DNA from: Bisgaardia hudsonensis
GTDB lineage: Bacteria > Pseudomonadota > Gammaproteobacteria > Enterobacterales > Pasteurellaceae
Assembly (NCBI RefSeq): GCF_004345785.1
Contig: NZ_SLXI01000001.1
Location: 62,001 to 126,000 of the forward strand
Length of the DNA: 64,000 nt
Direction of reading: 5' to 3'
Shown: in pieces, positions 17,531 through 27,263 of the stretch
Numbering within the stretch: position 1 is the first letter of the stretch
Layout: each line of letters begins with the position of its first letter
Notes under the pieces: generated by a model
The model's input: only the letters and a program-made list of their open reading frames with translations
Database searches by the model: none
Told to the model about the DNA's origin: nothing
Made by a program: the position numbers and the translations under genes

Positions 17531-17861
17531 TAAAATTATCATTTTTGTTTGCATGATGCAATATTTTTATCATTTTGGGTGAGTAGATATTTTCTCAGTA
17601 AGATAGTTATTGTATGTGTGAGATATGTTTATTATTAAAATAAATTCTATAAATAGGCTACATTAAAAGTGTATTTATATTTTTCTAATTGTTATTTATA
17701 TCTAATAATAAATATCACAATAGGGATAGGTATTTTGTGTGATGAAGTTGAATGTAGCTAATATAAAGAATTTACTCATATTCTAAAGGATATTACAAAA
17801 TATAGTTTGCTTGTATTTGTACATAATATTATTGTGATAATGATATCAATAAAATCAAAAC

Positions 17862-17890
17862 TCACCTTGAAATTAAAAAAATTGTACATA
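17862..17890 (+). promoter_or_regulatory. clpB: Possible heat-shock (sigma-32) promoter of clpB
   Basis: CTTGAAA followed after 13 bases by ACATATTT resembles the sigma-32 pattern CTTGAA-N13-15-CCCCATNT only in its -35 half. clpB is a classical heat-shock gene, which supports looking here. Confidence 0.3.
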
Positions 17891-17954
17891 TTTAAGATAA
17901 TAATAAGATGTTAGTGTGGATAACCATACTGATAATATAAAAAAGGAGAGTTTT

Positions 17955-20525
17955 ATGAACATAGAAAAATTTACAAGTAAATTCCAACAAGCCCTTGCCG
18001 AAGCACAATCTTTGGCATTAGGAAAAGATAATCAATTTATTGAGCCTGTTCATTTGATGATTACACTTTTAAATCAACAAGATGGGTCGATTAGTCCAGT
18101 GCTTACATCAAGTGGTGTGAATCTTGCGTTATTACGTAATGAACTAAATATGGAGTTAAGTCGTTTACCACAAGTTTCTGGTAATGGTGGCGATGTACAA
18201 ATTTCTCGTGCTTTACTTAATTTACTCAATCTCTGCGATAAATTAGCTCAGAAGAAACAAGATAAATTTATTTCATCTGAATTATTTTTATTAGCTATTT
18301 TTGAAGAAAAAGGGGCATTAAGTAAGATTTTAGAAAAGTGCGGTGTAAAAAAAGCAAGTTTACAACAGGCAATAGAACAGATGCGTGGTGGTGAAAAAGT
18401 GAATGATCAAAATGCTGAAGAAAATCGTCAAGCTTTAGAAAAATATACTATTGATTTAACAGAAAGAGCAGAAAGCGGTAAGTTAGATCCTGTGATTGGG
18501 CGTGATGATGAAATTCGTCGTGCTATTCAAGTATTACAACGTCGTACTAAAAATAATCCTGTTTTGATTGGTGAGCCAGGGGTAGGGAAAACGGCGATAG
18601 TGGAAGGATTAGCACAACGTATTGTTAATGGTGAAGTACCAGAAGGATTAAAAAATAAACGTGTTCTTTCTTTAGATATGGGGGCATTGATTGCGGGAGC
18701 TAAGTATCGTGGAGAATTTGAAGAACGTTTAAAAGCAGTATTAAAAGAGCTTTCTCAAGAAGAAGGTCGTGTTATTTTATTTATTGATGAAATTCATACA
18801 ATGGTTGGTGCCGGAAAGACTGATGGGGCGATGGATGCTGGTAATTTGTTAAAACCCTCCCTTGCTCGTGGTGAATTGCATTGTGTGGGTGCAACTACTC
18901 TTGACGAATATCGTCAATATATAGAAAAAGATGCGGCATTAGAGCGTCGTTTCCAGAAAGTATTTGTTGGTGAGCCTACTGTGGAAGATACCATTGCTAT
19001 TTTGCGTGGTTTGAAAGAACGGTATGAAATCCATCATCACGTTCAAATTACTGATCCTGCTATTGTGGCAGCGGCGACTTTATCTCATCGATACATTTCT
19101 GATCGTCAGTTACCAGATAAAGCGATTGATTTAATTGATGAAGCCGCTTCAAGTATTCGTATGGAAATTGATTCAAAACCACAACCATTAGATCGTTTGG
19201 AACGCCGTATTATTCAATTAAAATTGGAACAACAAGCGTTACAAAAAGAAGATGACGAAGCAAGCCGTAAACGTTTATCTATGTTGGAAGAAGAGCTTGC
19301 CGAAAAAGAGCGTGAATATTCTGAGCTTGAAGAGGTTTGGAAGAGTGAGAAAGCCTCTCTTTCAGGTACGCAACATATTAAGGCTGAATTAGAAAATGCT
19401 CGTACACAAATGGAGCAAGCTCGTCGTGCAGGTGATTTGAGTAAGATGTCCGAATTACAATATGGTCGTATTCCAGAATTAGAAAAACAATTAGCACAAG
19501 CAGAAAGTTCTGAAGGTAAGGAAATGACCTTGTTACGTTATCGTGTAACTGATGAAGAAATTGCTGAAGTACTTTCTCGTGCTACAGGTATTCCTGTTTC
19601 TCGAATGATGGAAGGGGAAAAAGAAAAGTTATTGCGTATGGAACAAGAATTGCATAAGCGTGTAGTGGGGCAAAGTGAAGCTGTTATTGCTGTTGCCAAT
19701 GCGATTCGCCGTAGTCGTGCAGGGCTTTCCGATCCTAATCGTCCAATTGGATCTTTCTTATTCCTAGGTCCAACTGGTGTTGGTAAGACGGAATTATGTA
19801 AAACCTTAGCAAGTTTTATGTTTGATGATGAAAATGCAATGGTGCGTATTGATATGTCTGAGTTTATGGAAAAACACAGTGTTTCTCGTTTAGTTGGCGC
19901 TCCTCCAGGCTATGTTGGTTATGAAGAAGGAGGATATTTAACCGAAGCGGTTCGCCGTCGTCCTTACTCTGTTATTTTGCTCGATGAGGTGGAAAAAGCA
20001 CATTCAGACGTATTTAACATTTTATTACAAGTATTAGATGATGGACGTTTAACTGATGGACAAGGTAGAACAGTAGATTTTCGTAATACAGTTGTGATTA
20101 TGACTTCAAATTTAGGATCAGATTTAATTCAAAGTAATCAAGATCTTGATTATGAAGGAATGAAGACGATGGTTATGTCGGTAGTTGGACAACATTTCCG
20201 TCCAGAATTTATTAACCGTATTGATGAAACCGTGGTATTCCACCCATTAGCGAAAGAGAATATCCGAGCTATTGCGACAATCCAATTACAACGTTTGGTA
20301 AAACGTATGGAGAGCTATGGCTATCAATTATCTTTTAGTGATTCATTATTAGATTTTATTGGTGAAGTTGGTTATGATCCAATTTACGGAGCAAGACCAC
20401 TAAAACGTGCAATTCAACAAGAAATTGAAAATCCATTAGCACAACAAATTTTATCGGGTCAATTATTACCAGGTAAAGTTATTACCGTGGATTATGTTGA
20501 TGGAGAAGTTGTTGCTCATCAATAA
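17955..20525 (+). CDS. clpB: ClpB disaggregase
   Basis: ClpB is a hexameric AAA+ chaperone that pulls proteins from aggregates with DnaK. The 856-residue product has the N-terminal Clp_N repeats (about 1-145). NBD1 has Walker A GEPGVGKT at 206-213 and [15 protein letters not shown]. The coiled-coil M domain lies at roughly 410-520, and NBD2 has GPTGVGKT at 605-612 and [11 protein letters not shown]. All catalytic motifs are present and the length matches E. coli ClpB (857). I chose the ATG at 17955 behind AAAGGAGAG; an upstream in-frame start at 17916 adds residues absent from the family. An uptake sequence occurs within the gene near 18347. Confidence 0.97.
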   Translation: MNIEKFTSKFQQALAEAQSLALGKDNQFIEPVHLMITLLNQQDGSISPVLTSSGVNLALLRNELNMELSRLPQVSGNGGDVQISRALLNLLNLCDKLAQKKQDKFISSELFLLAIFEEKGALSKILEKCGVKKASLQQAIEQMRGGEKVNDQNAEENRQALEKYTIDLTERAESGKLDPVIGRDDEIRRAIQVLQRRTKNNPVLIGEPGVGKTAIVEGLAQRIVNGEVPEGLKNKRVLSLDMGALIAGAKYRGEFEERLKAVLKELSQEEGRVILFIDEIHTMVGAGKTDGAMDAGNLLKPSLARGELHCVGATTLDEYRQYIEKDAALERRFQKVFVGEPTVEDTIAILRGLKERYEIHHHVQITDPAIVAAATLSHRYISDRQLPDKAIDLIDEAASSIRMEIDSKPQPLDRLERRIIQLKLEQQALQKEDDEASRKRLSMLEEELAEKEREYSELEEVWKSEKASLSGTQHIKAELENARTQMEQARRAGDLSKMSELQYGRIPELEKQLAQAESSEGKEMTLLRYRVTDEEIAEVLSRATGIPVSRMMEGEKEKLLRMEQELHKRVVGQSEAVIAVANAIRRSRAGLSDPNRPIGSFLFLGPTGVGKTELCKTLASFMFDDENAMVRIDMSEFMEKHSVSRLVGAPPGYVGYEEGGYLTEAVRRRPYSVILLDEVEKAHSDVFNILLQVLDDGRLTDGQGRTVDFRNTVVIMTSNLGSDLIQSNQDLDYEGMKTMVMSVVGQHFRPEFINRIDETVVFHPLAKENIRAIATIQLQRLVKRMESYGYQLSFSDSLLDFIGEVGYDPIYGARPLKRAIQQEIENPLAQQILSGQLLPGKVITVDYVDGEVVAHQ

Positions 20526-20618
20526 AAATGGATAATACTTACCACATTTTTTATCATATTGATGTGGTTATTTATCATTTAATATTTGATAGCTAAATAA
20601 CGTTGCTATCTTTATAAT

Positions 20619-20647
20619 AAAAGCCAGATTATGTATCTGGCTTTTTT
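20619..20647 (+). terminator. Terminator after clpB
   Basis: AAAGCCAGAT (20620-20629) pairs with ATCTGGCTTT (20635-20644), followed by further T residues. Confidence 0.85.
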
Positions 20648-20660
20648 ATTGGGGGAATAG

Positions 20661-21419
20661 ATGACGGTATTAGTAGCTTGGGGAAATATTCAAGATGAGT
20701 ATCCTTTACATTTAATTCCACAAGAATTACTAACAGAAAAATTGTTATTTCTACCAAATGATAGTTTTCGGGCAAAACAGAAATATCAATGTCGTTGGGT
20801 TGCACATTTTTTATTGTGGGAATTATTCAAAAAAGCAGAAATTAATACCGCACTTTTAAGTCAAATTTTCCTCACAGAAAAAGAGCGTCCAAGGTTACCT
20901 ATAGCACATATTGATTTTAATATTAGTCATTCTGATAATTGGGTAGCGGTGGTATTACAAATCAAAGATAAAAAACAAAAAAGTGCGGTAGGAATTGATA
21001 TTGAATATCCTAAAAAATCTCGAAAATTTACCGCACTTTTAACTCAATTTGCTTCAGCAAAAGAAAAAGAGTGGTTTAATCAACAACAAAATGTGAATGA
21101 TGCCTTTTATCGTATTTGGTGTTTGCGAGAGGCGATACTAAAATCACAGGGAGTTGGTATCGCAAAACTTTCGGAAGTACAACATTATCCTGATAAATTT
21201 TTGATTAATTCTGAACATTGTCCTGAAGGAGAATTAATTTTTACGACAGAGTTACCTTTTTATTTAGCTATTTTTGCTAAGGATAATTGCGAAAATTTAC
21301 AATTTTTTAATTGGTGTAAAGGGACTTTATCAGAAATAAAATTATTTAAAAAAATTAAATATTTAGTAAATAATCAATCAGGTACTTTAAAAGCGAAAAA
21401 CTGCCCCCAAATTAATTAG
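20661..21419 (+). CDS. 4'-phosphopantetheinyl transferase superfamily protein
   Basis: The 252-residue product has the Sfp/AcpT-type signature: FNISHSDNWVAVV, VGIDIE (the Mg-binding Asp/Glu) and FYRIWCLREAILKSQGVGI, which is the WxxKEA-like helix. It would transfer the phosphopantetheine arm of CoA to a carrier protein. Length and layout fit the two-domain Sfp type rather than the small AcpS. No carrier protein or synthetase gene is adjacent, so its partner is unknown. Three uptake sequences lie in it (near 20868, 20971 and 21031), an unusually high density for one gene. A Lys-rich C-terminal tail is not conserved. Confidence 0.82.
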   Translation: MTVLVAWGNIQDEYPLHLIPQELLTEKLLFLPNDSFRAKQKYQCRWVAHFLLWELFKKAEINTALLSQIFLTEKERPRLPIAHIDFNISHSDNWVAVVLQIKDKKQKSAVGIDIEYPKKSRKFTALLTQFASAKEKEWFNQQQNVNDAFYRIWCLREAILKSQGVGIAKLSEVQHYPDKFLINSEHCPEGELIFTTELPFYLAIFAKDNCENLQFFNWCKGTLSEIKLFKKIKYLVNNQSGTLKAKNCPQIN

Positions 21420-21478
21420 ACTTAGCTGAATATTTTATTTAGACTGTGTAGCAATTTTTTAACAAATGGAGATAATGA

Positions 21479-22717
21479 ATGTCATTGAACGATTCAGATC
21501 AAGATCCTTGGGGTAAACCAGGGAGTAGTGGGCAGAAAAAGCCAGAAAATAATAATGGTTATGACAATAAATCTAACCAAAATTCTCAAAATAAAGATCA
21601 ACAATCCCCACCTGATCTTGAAGAGATGTTTAATAATTTATTGAAAAAATTAGGTAGTAGCGGTAATAAGGGGCGTAGTAATAAAACTCCACAAAATTTA
21701 GGTAAATTACTCCCAATAGCTGCTGTTATTGGTGCTATTGTTTGGGGGGCGAGTGGTTTTTATACTGTAAAAGAGGCAGAACGAGGCGTTGTCTTGCGTT
21801 TTGGTGAGTTGCACTCTATTGTTTTGCCTGGTTTGAATTGGAAACCAACATTTGTTGATAAAGTAATCCCTGTTAATATTGAACGTGTAAAAGAGTTGAA
21901 GACACAAGGTGCAATGTTAACTCAAGATGAAAATATGGTTAAAGTTGAAATGACTGTTCAATATCGAGTACAAGATCCTGCTAAATATCTATTTAGTGTA
22001 ACTAATGCGAATGATAGTCTGAATCAAGCAACAGACAGTGCATTACGTTATGTGATTGGTCATATGTCGATGAATGATATTTTAACAACAGGACGTTCTA
22101 TTGTCCGTGAGAATACTTGGAAAACATTAAATACTATTATTGCATCTTATGATATGGGGTTAGAAGTATTAGATGTAAACTTCCAATCAGCTAGACCACC
22201 AGAAGAAGTTAAAGATGCTTTTGATGATGCAATTAAAGCACAAGAAGACGAACAGCGTTATATTCGAGAAGCAGAAGCTTATGCTCGTGAGCAAGAGCCT
22301 AGAGCACGTGGTAATGCACAACGAATTATAGAAAAAGCTACGGCATATAAAGAGCAAATTGTATTAAGTGCACAAGGTGAGGTGGAACGTTTCCAACGTT
22401 TATTGCCCGAATTTAAAGTAGCACCAGAGCTATTGAAAGAACGTTTATACATTCAAACAATGGAAAAAGTGATGGCAAATACACCTAAAGTTATGCTAGA
22501 TAGTAGTAATGGCAATAATTTAACTGTATTACCATTAGAAAAACTTCTCTCTATGAGTAAATCAGAATCAGATGAAGCAACTGAGGCTAGTAAAGATATG
22601 AACGCTGACAGAAGTAGTGAATTTTCTAAATCAACTATAACAGAATCATCTGTGCCTATTCGTCGAGTTGAAGATAATTCATCTGTTACTCAAGGTCGTC
22701 AAGGGAGATTTAACTAA
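21479..22717 (+). CDS. hflK: HflK, FtsH protease modulator
   Basis: HflK and HflC are SPFH-domain membrane proteins that form a large cage around the FtsH protease and modulate its action. The 412-residue HflK has a Gly/Asn/Gln-rich cytoplasmic N-terminus, one transmembrane helix (about 78-98; LPIAAVIGAIVWGASG), and a periplasmic SPFH domain (VLRFGELHSIVLPGLNWK). A long coiled coil follows, with AIKAQEDEQRYIREAEAYA. Its stop codon overlaps the hflC ATG by one base, which couples translation. The C-terminal tail is Ser/Glu-rich and variable. In many enterobacteria hflX-hflK-hflC cluster; hflX is not here. Confidence 0.96.
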   Translation: MSLNDSDQDPWGKPGSSGQKKPENNNGYDNKSNQNSQNKDQQSPPDLEEMFNNLLKKLGSSGNKGRSNKTPQNLGKLLPIAAVIGAIVWGASGFYTVKEAERGVVLRFGELHSIVLPGLNWKPTFVDKVIPVNIERVKELKTQGAMLTQDENMVKVEMTVQYRVQDPAKYLFSVTNANDSLNQATDSALRYVIGHMSMNDILTTGRSIVRENTWKTLNTIIASYDMGLEVLDVNFQSARPPEEVKDAFDDAIKAQEDEQRYIREAEAYAREQEPRARGNAQRIIEKATAYKEQIVLSAQGEVERFQRLLPEFKVAPELLKERLYIQTMEKVMANTPKVMLDSSNGNNLTVLPLEKLLSMSKSESDEATEASKDMNADRSSEFSKSTITESSVPIRRVEDNSSVTQGRQGRFN

Positions 22718-23601
22718 TGCGTAAATTTTTAACGCCAGTAATCATTATTCTTATCGCTATTATTTATTCCAGTCTTATTGTAGTCGATGAGGGAACAAGA
22801 GGTATAATGTTACGTTTTGGTAAGGTACAACGTGATACAGATAATAAGGTTGTTGTTTATACACCTGGTCTTCATTTTAAAATACCATTTATTGATTCAA
22901 TTAAAGTATTAGATGCTCGTATTCGTACTTTAGATGGTCAAGCAGATCGTTTTGTTACCGTAGAGAAGAAAGACTTATTAGTGGATTCTTATGTAAAATG
23001 GCGTATCAGTGATTTTGGTCGTTTCTTTACTGCAACAGGAAGTGGTGACTATAATCAAGCTGCAAATCTTTTACGCCGTAAAGTTAATGATCGTTTACGT
23101 TCAGAAGTTGGTTCAAGAACGATTAGAGACATTGTTTCTGGTACACGTGGCGAATTGATGGAAGGTGCGAAAAAAGCACTGAATACGGGACAAGATAGCA
23201 CTTCTGAATTAGGTATTGAAGTGATTGATGTTCGAGTAAAACAGATTAATTTGCCTGATGAAGTTTCGACTTCTATTTATCAGCGTATGCGTGCTGAGCG
23301 TGATGCAGTAGCACGTGAACATCGTTCGCAAGGTAAAGAAAAAGCTGCATTTATTCAAGCAGATGTTGATCGTAAAGTAACCGTAATGTTAGCAACTGCA
23401 AATCAAAAAGCTCAAGCATTGAGAGGGGCGGGTGAGGCTACTGCCGCTAAGCTTTATTCTGATGCATTTGGAGATTATCCAGAGTTCTTTGCTTTTGTTC
23501 GTAGCCTTAAGGGTTATGAAACAAGTTTTTCTAACTCTGGGAATATGATGATTTTAAAACCTGATAGCGAATTTTTCCGCTATATGAAATCACCAAATTA
23601 G
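22717..23601 (+). CDS. hflC: HflC, FtsH protease modulator
   Basis: This 294-residue partner of HflK has an N-terminal membrane anchor (FLTPVIIILIAIIYSSLIVV). The SPFH domain opens with DEGTRGIMLRFGKVQRD, and a coiled coil includes MRAERDAVAREHRSQGKEKA. The C-terminal GDYPEFFAFVRSLKGYE is typical of HflC. It is inserted in the inner membrane with the bulk in the periplasm. The ATG overlaps the hflK stop. A strong bidirectional terminator follows, shared with the convergent darP gene. Confidence 0.96.
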   Translation: MRKFLTPVIIILIAIIYSSLIVVDEGTRGIMLRFGKVQRDTDNKVVVYTPGLHFKIPFIDSIKVLDARIRTLDGQADRFVTVEKKDLLVDSYVKWRISDFGRFFTATGSGDYNQAANLLRRKVNDRLRSEVGSRTIRDIVSGTRGELMEGAKKALNTGQDSTSELGIEVIDVRVKQINLPDEVSTSIYQRMRAERDAVAREHRSQGKEKAAFIQADVDRKVTVMLATANQKAQALRGAGEATAAKLYSDAFGDYPEFFAFVRSLKGYETSFSNSGNMMILKPDSEFFRYMKSPN

Positions 23602-23617
23602 TTATATATTTTAAAGA

Positions 23618-23652
23618 CAAATAAAGGGAAAACAATGTTTTCCCTTTATTTG
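23618..23652. terminator. Bidirectional terminator between hflC and darP
   Basis: A 16-bp perfect stem (CAAATAAAGGGAAAAC with its complement at 23637-23652) encloses a 3-base loop, with A/T tracts on both sides. Confidence 0.85.
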
Positions 23653-23665
23653 TATATTGTAAGTG

Positions 23666-24196
23666 TTATTGTATTATTGCTGCTTTTAAATATTGAAATA
23701 TTTCACGATAAGCTTTTGGTGGCTTATTTTGTTCTTTTTCTTTAATTGCAACTCGAATTAGATTGCGTAAATGTTGACGATCTAATTGTGGATATTCTTC
23801 CATTAATGTATTGATAACATCATCTCCTTTATCAATTAATTCATCTCTTGTTAATTCTAATTTATGTAACATCGCTTGTTGTTGTTGATGTTTATTTTCT
23901 AATTTATCAAGGGCTTCTTTTATTGGTTCAGGATCGATATTACGTAATAATTTTCCAATATATTGTAGTTGTCTTCTACGCGCTTCTTTTTGTAAACGTT
24001 GTGCCAATTCGACAGCGTCTAATAAGTTTTCTTCTAATGGGATTTTTTTGAGATTTATCTTCGTTAAATTAACGAGTTGTTCGCCTAATTTTTTTAATTC
24101 TTCCGCATCTCGTTTAATTTCACTTTTACTGACCCAGATGATTTCTTCTTGTTCTTCATCTTCCCAATCAAATTCATTTTTTTTTCTTTTTGCCAT
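23666..24196 (-). CDS. darP: DarP (YjgA), 50S ribosome maturation factor
   Basis: This 176-residue protein matches the YjgA/DarP family, a factor associated with late 50S assembly near the peptidyl-transferase centre. Visible features are a very acidic N-terminus ([20 protein letters not shown]), a helical Leu/Gln/Arg-rich body with [20 protein letters not shown], and the C-terminal [15 protein letters not shown] and [11 protein letters not shown] blocks. The IGKLLRNID core is the best family marker. Length is normal (about 180). In E. coli it lies next to pmbA, and here too it is divergent from pmbA with 113 bp between the starts. Confidence 0.93.
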   Translation of the reverse strand: MAKRKKNEFDWEDEEQEEIIWVSKSEIKRDAEELKKLGEQLVNLTKINLKKIPLEENLLDAVELAQRLQKEARRRQLQYIGKLLRNIDPEPIKEALDKLENKHQQQQAMLHKLELTRDELIDKGDDVINTLMEEYPQLDRQHLRNLIRVAIKEKEQNKPPKAYREIFQYLKAAIIQ

Positions 24197-24309
24197 TATT
24201 TATTTTCCTAATTAAATGCTTATATTTATTTTATCATAAAATTAAGTCTGTTAGCGATAAGCCTGAAAATAAGATAGAATAAGAGTAATTTAGTTAAGTA
24301 GGACTTATT

Positions 24310-25665
24310 ATGAAAAATCAACAAAATTCCACCGCAATTTTAAAAAATCAAGAACAAGAATTACGAGATGCTGTGAGCTATGCACTAAAAATAGCAAAAG
24401 ATTATAATGCAACAGCAGAAGTGGCGGTAACAAAGGTTAGTGGACTCTCTGTATCGGCGAGATTACAAGAGGTTGAGAATGTTGAATTTAATAATGATGG
24501 CTCTCTTGGTATTTCTGTTTATTTAGGGCAAAAAAAAGGAAATGCTTCTACTTCTGATTTAAGTAAAAGTGCGGTTAAAAATACCGTTGAATCTGCATTA
24601 GCTATCGCAAAATATACTTCATCAGATGATTGCACTGGACTTGCACCAAAGGAATTAATGGCATTTGATGCGCCTGATTTACAATTATATTATCCAAATG
24701 AAGTGGATATTGATCAAGCTATCCAATTAGCATTAGATACAGAAAAAGCTGCTCTAGACTATGACCCACGTATTGTAAACAGCGAAGGGGCAGCATTTAA
24801 TTCTCATACTGGGGTGCGAGTTTATGGTAATACCTATGGTATGTTACAGAGTTATTTATCTAGTCGATACTCATTGTCTTGTTCAATGATAGCTGGAGTT
24901 GATGAAAACTTAGAAAGAGATTATGAATATACAGTCTCACGGAATATCAAGGATCTTGAAACACCTGTATGGGTAGGTGAAAATTGTGCCAAGAAAACGA
25001 TTTCTCATTTACAACCTCAAAAAATTGTTACTCAAGAAGTTCCTGTCGTCTTTTTAAATGATATTGCAACTGGGTTAATTGGGCATTTTACAGCAGCAAT
25101 AAGTGGTGGTAGTTTATATCGTAAATCCAGCTTTTTATTAGATCATTTAGGTCAACAAGTATTACCTGATTGGTTTCATATTTCAGAACATCCCCATTTA
25201 ATTGGAAAATTAGCATCCTCACCATTTGATAGTGAAGGTGTAAGAACCGTTGAAAGAAACATTGTTGAAAATGGTATTCTACAAACTTATTTATTGACCA
25301 GTTATAGTGGACGTAAATTGGGTATGCAAACAACGGGGCACGCAGGAGGAATTCATAATTGGCTTGTTAAACCTAATTTATCAGGTGGATTAGATGCTAT
25401 TTTGAAAAAAATGGATCGTGGATTACTTGTAACTGACTTAATGGGGCAAGGTGTAAGTCTTGTTAATGGTGATTATTCTCGTGGGGCAACAGGTTTTTGG
25501 GTTGAAAATGGAATAATTCAATATCCTGTTGCCGAAATTACTATTGCTGGAAATTTAAAAGATATGTTGACTCATATTGTTGCGGTATCTGATGATATTG
25601 AATATCGTTCAAATATTCAAACAGGATCTATTTTATTAGAAAAAATGAAAATATCAGGAAATTAA
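24310..25665 (+). CDS. pmbA: PmbA/TldE metalloprotease subunit
   Basis: PmbA (TldE) forms a heterodimer with TldD that degrades unfolded peptides and matures some modified peptides; the zinc-binding residues sit in TldD. The 451-residue product has the family N-terminal domain ([21 protein letters not shown]). The C-terminal half has [30 protein letters not shown] and the glycine-rich [11 protein letters not shown]. Length equals E. coli PmbA (450). tldD is not in this window. The gene has an uptake sequence near 24569. Confidence 0.95.
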   Translation: MKNQQNSTAILKNQEQELRDAVSYALKIAKDYNATAEVAVTKVSGLSVSARLQEVENVEFNNDGSLGISVYLGQKKGNASTSDLSKSAVKNTVESALAIAKYTSSDDCTGLAPKELMAFDAPDLQLYYPNEVDIDQAIQLALDTEKAALDYDPRIVNSEGAAFNSHTGVRVYGNTYGMLQSYLSSRYSLSCSMIAGVDENLERDYEYTVSRNIKDLETPVWVGENCAKKTISHLQPQKIVTQEVPVVFLNDIATGLIGHFTAAISGGSLYRKSSFLLDHLGQQVLPDWFHISEHPHLIGKLASSPFDSEGVRTVERNIVENGILQTYLLTSYSGRKLGMQTTGHAGGIHNWLVKPNLSGGLDAILKKMDRGLLVTDLMGQGVSLVNGDYSRGATGFWVENGIIQYPVAEITIAGNLKDMLTHIVAVSDDIEYRSNIQTGSILLEKMKISGN

Positions 25666-25674
25666 TCTAAATAA

Positions 25675-25715
25675 GAATAATTATCATTGACACAGTGATT
25701 ATTTTCATTTAGACT
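25675..25715 (+). promoter_or_regulatory. Sigma-70 promoter overlapped by a Fur-box-like site
   Basis: -35 TTGACA (25687-25692), a 17-bp spacer and -10 TAGACT (25710-25715) are present. GAATAATTATCATTGAC at 25675-25691 resembles the Fur consensus; AATAATTATCATT agrees with AATGATAATCATT at 11 of 13 bases. It covers the -35 box, as expected for iron repression. Confidence 0.6.
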
Positions 25716-25721
25716 GCAACT

Positions 25722-25843
25722 GTTTGTTAGGTATTGCGGTTAAAAATGTTTAGTTTCATTTTTAGGGTACTCCAAACAGTAGAGTAGAAAGTAAATTCGT
25801 TAGGGTATTTAAAAAGCTGGAGTTTAAACTTCAGCTTTTTTTT
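25722..25843 (+). ncRNA. Candidate iron-responsive small RNA between pmbA and hpt
   Basis: This is a non-coding stretch of about 122 nt with its own promoter (above) and a strong rho-independent terminator: AAGCTGGAGT at 25813-25822 pairs with ACTTCAGCTT, then T9. I see no open frame of useful length with a ribosome-binding site. Fur-regulated sRNAs exist in Pasteurellaceae (HrrF in H. influenzae, JA01-JA04 in Aggregatibacter) and resemble RyhB in role. Whether this is the counterpart of one of them cannot be judged without alignment. The exact 5' end is an estimate from the -10 box. Confidence 0.55.
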
Positions 25844-25892
25844 TGCTACAATAAGATATCTAATTATTTTATAAAATTTAAGGTTGTTTATA

Positions 25893-26432
25893 ATGAAAAA
25901 ACATCATGTAGAAACATTGATTTCAGAGCAAGATATTCGTTCTAGGATAAAAGAGCTTGGAGATGAAATTACTCAATTCTGCCATCATAAAAGTATCGAT
26001 AATCTAATTGTTATTGGGCTTTTACGTGGTTCTTTTATGTTTATGGCTGATTTAGTGCGGGAGATTAAGCTCCCATTAGAAATTGAGTTTATGACAACAT
26101 CAAGTTACGGTTCGAATATGACAACAAATCATGATGTAAAAATTACTAAAGATCTTGATGGTGATATAAAAAATAAGCATATTTTAATTGTGGAAGATAT
26201 AATTGATACTGGCTATACCTTACAGAAAGTAAGAGAAATATTACTGTTAAGGGAGCCTCAATCTTTGGCAATTTGTACGTTACTTGATAAACCCTCTCGT
26301 CGAGAAGTTGATGTGCCTGTTGATTGGGTTGGTTTTACTATTCCCGATGAATTTGTGGTCGGATATGGGATTGATTATGCTCAACATTATCGTAATCTTG
26401 GATTTATTGGACAGGTTGTATTGGAAGAATAA
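25893..26432 (+). CDS. hpt: Hypoxanthine phosphoribosyltransferase
   Basis: Hpt salvages hypoxanthine (and guanine) with PRPP to form IMP or GMP. The 179-residue protein has the PRPP-binding loop [15 protein letters not shown], the early [17 protein letters not shown] segment and the C-terminal [23 protein letters not shown] typical of bacterial Hpt. I chose the ATG at 25893, 10 bases after AAGG; an in-frame TTG at 25884 is unlikely. It directly follows the terminator of the candidate sRNA and has its own downstream terminator. Confidence 0.95.
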   Translation: MKKHHVETLISEQDIRSRIKELGDEITQFCHHKSIDNLIVIGLLRGSFMFMADLVREIKLPLEIEFMTTSSYGSNMTTNHDVKITKDLDGDIKNKHILIVEDIIDTGYTLQKVREILLLREPQSLAICTLLDKPSRREVDVPVDWVGFTIPDEFVVGYGIDYAQHYRNLGFIGQVVLEE

Positions 26433-26467
26433 TAAAAAATGGCTTGTTATGTTAACAAGCCATTTTT
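26433..26467. terminator. Bidirectional terminator between hpt and the DUF5339 gene
   Basis: An inverted repeat of AAAATGGCTTGTTA with its complement, flanked by A and T tracts, lies between two convergent genes. Confidence 0.85.
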
Positions 26468-26479
26468 ACTTTTAATTTT

Positions 26480-26797
26480 TTATTCTTGAGCAATATTACT
26501 TAATTTAGCAAGACCCTTGTCACATAAGCTACTTTGGGTGGCTATTTCCATTTCTAAGATCTGTTGTTTACTCTGTTTTAATTTACTTTTTATATTTTGT
26601 AATTGAAGATGTGTACCTGGTTGTTTTTCTGCTTCTGCAATTAAATTTTCAGTCTCTTTAAAAAGTTTTTGGCATTGTTGCACTGGTGCAACATCCTTTA
26701 CTTGATCTACTTTCGTGGCTTCTGCCATTGTAGGTAAGCTAGCTAATGAAATCACGATAGATATTATACTTAATATTATTTTTTTGAAAATCTGCAC
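26480..26797 (-). CDS. Small secreted protein, DUF5339-like
   Basis: This 105-residue protein has a signal peptide (KKIILSIISIVISLASLPTMAEA) and a mature part of about 78 residues that is mainly helical. It has two cysteines (CQKLFKETENLI... and SSLCDKGL) that could form a disulfide in the periplasm. The spacing resembles the Pasteurellaceae DUF5339 family of unknown function. There is no operon partner; it is divergent from the cytochrome bd operon with a 466-bp gap. Confidence 0.75.
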   Translation of the reverse strand: MQIFKKIILSIISIVISLASLPTMAEATKVDQVKDVAPVQQCQKLFKETENLIAEAEKQPGTHLQLQNIKSKLKQSKQQILEMEIATQSSLCDKGLAKLSNIAQE

Positions 26798-27181
26798 TTT
26801 TAACTAACCTTAAATTATTTTGAATAATGTCATTGCTGGCAAGTTAGCATTAATATGCATCAATGTCTATATTATTTAACTGATTAGTTGGTTATTTTTT
26901 ATTTTTATCATTTATGCTATAACAATTATGTTGCAAACTTGTTAATTCTTATGTGTTTTTTGATGTTAATCATTTAGATGATATATGTTAATTGTTTGTT
27001 ATTTTGATTTAAGTGAAAAAATGTGATTGCCGTAACATTTTTTTTATTTTTTATATTCCTTTTAATATAGTAGAATGTAGGAGAGATATTAATTTATCTG
27101 TATGATGGTCAAGTTTTATGATTATAAGATAATATCAATTTGATATGTTGTTGTAATTGTAAATATGATTTGGTTTAAAAT

Positions 27182-27227
27182 CTTAAGAACATTCTTAAGT
27201 ATAAATGGTGTGATCACAATGTGATCA
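27182..27227. promoter_or_regulatory. Probable regulatory sites upstream of cydA
   Basis: In the 466-bp non-coding gap 26798-27263, two symmetric elements lie close to cydA. CTTAAGAA-CA-TTCTTAAG is at 27182-27199, and a direct repeat TGTGATCA-CAA-TGTGATCA is at 27209-27227; the latter also reads as the palindrome TGATCACA-A-TGTGATCA. cyd operons are commonly controlled by ArcA and FNR, but these sites do not match either consensus cleanly. The TGTGATCA half-sites resemble CRP. The rest of the gap is AT-rich with no feature I can name. Confidence 0.45.
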
Positions 27228-27263
27228 TTGTGGAAGTCTTGTAGTATTTACAAGGAGTTGGAA

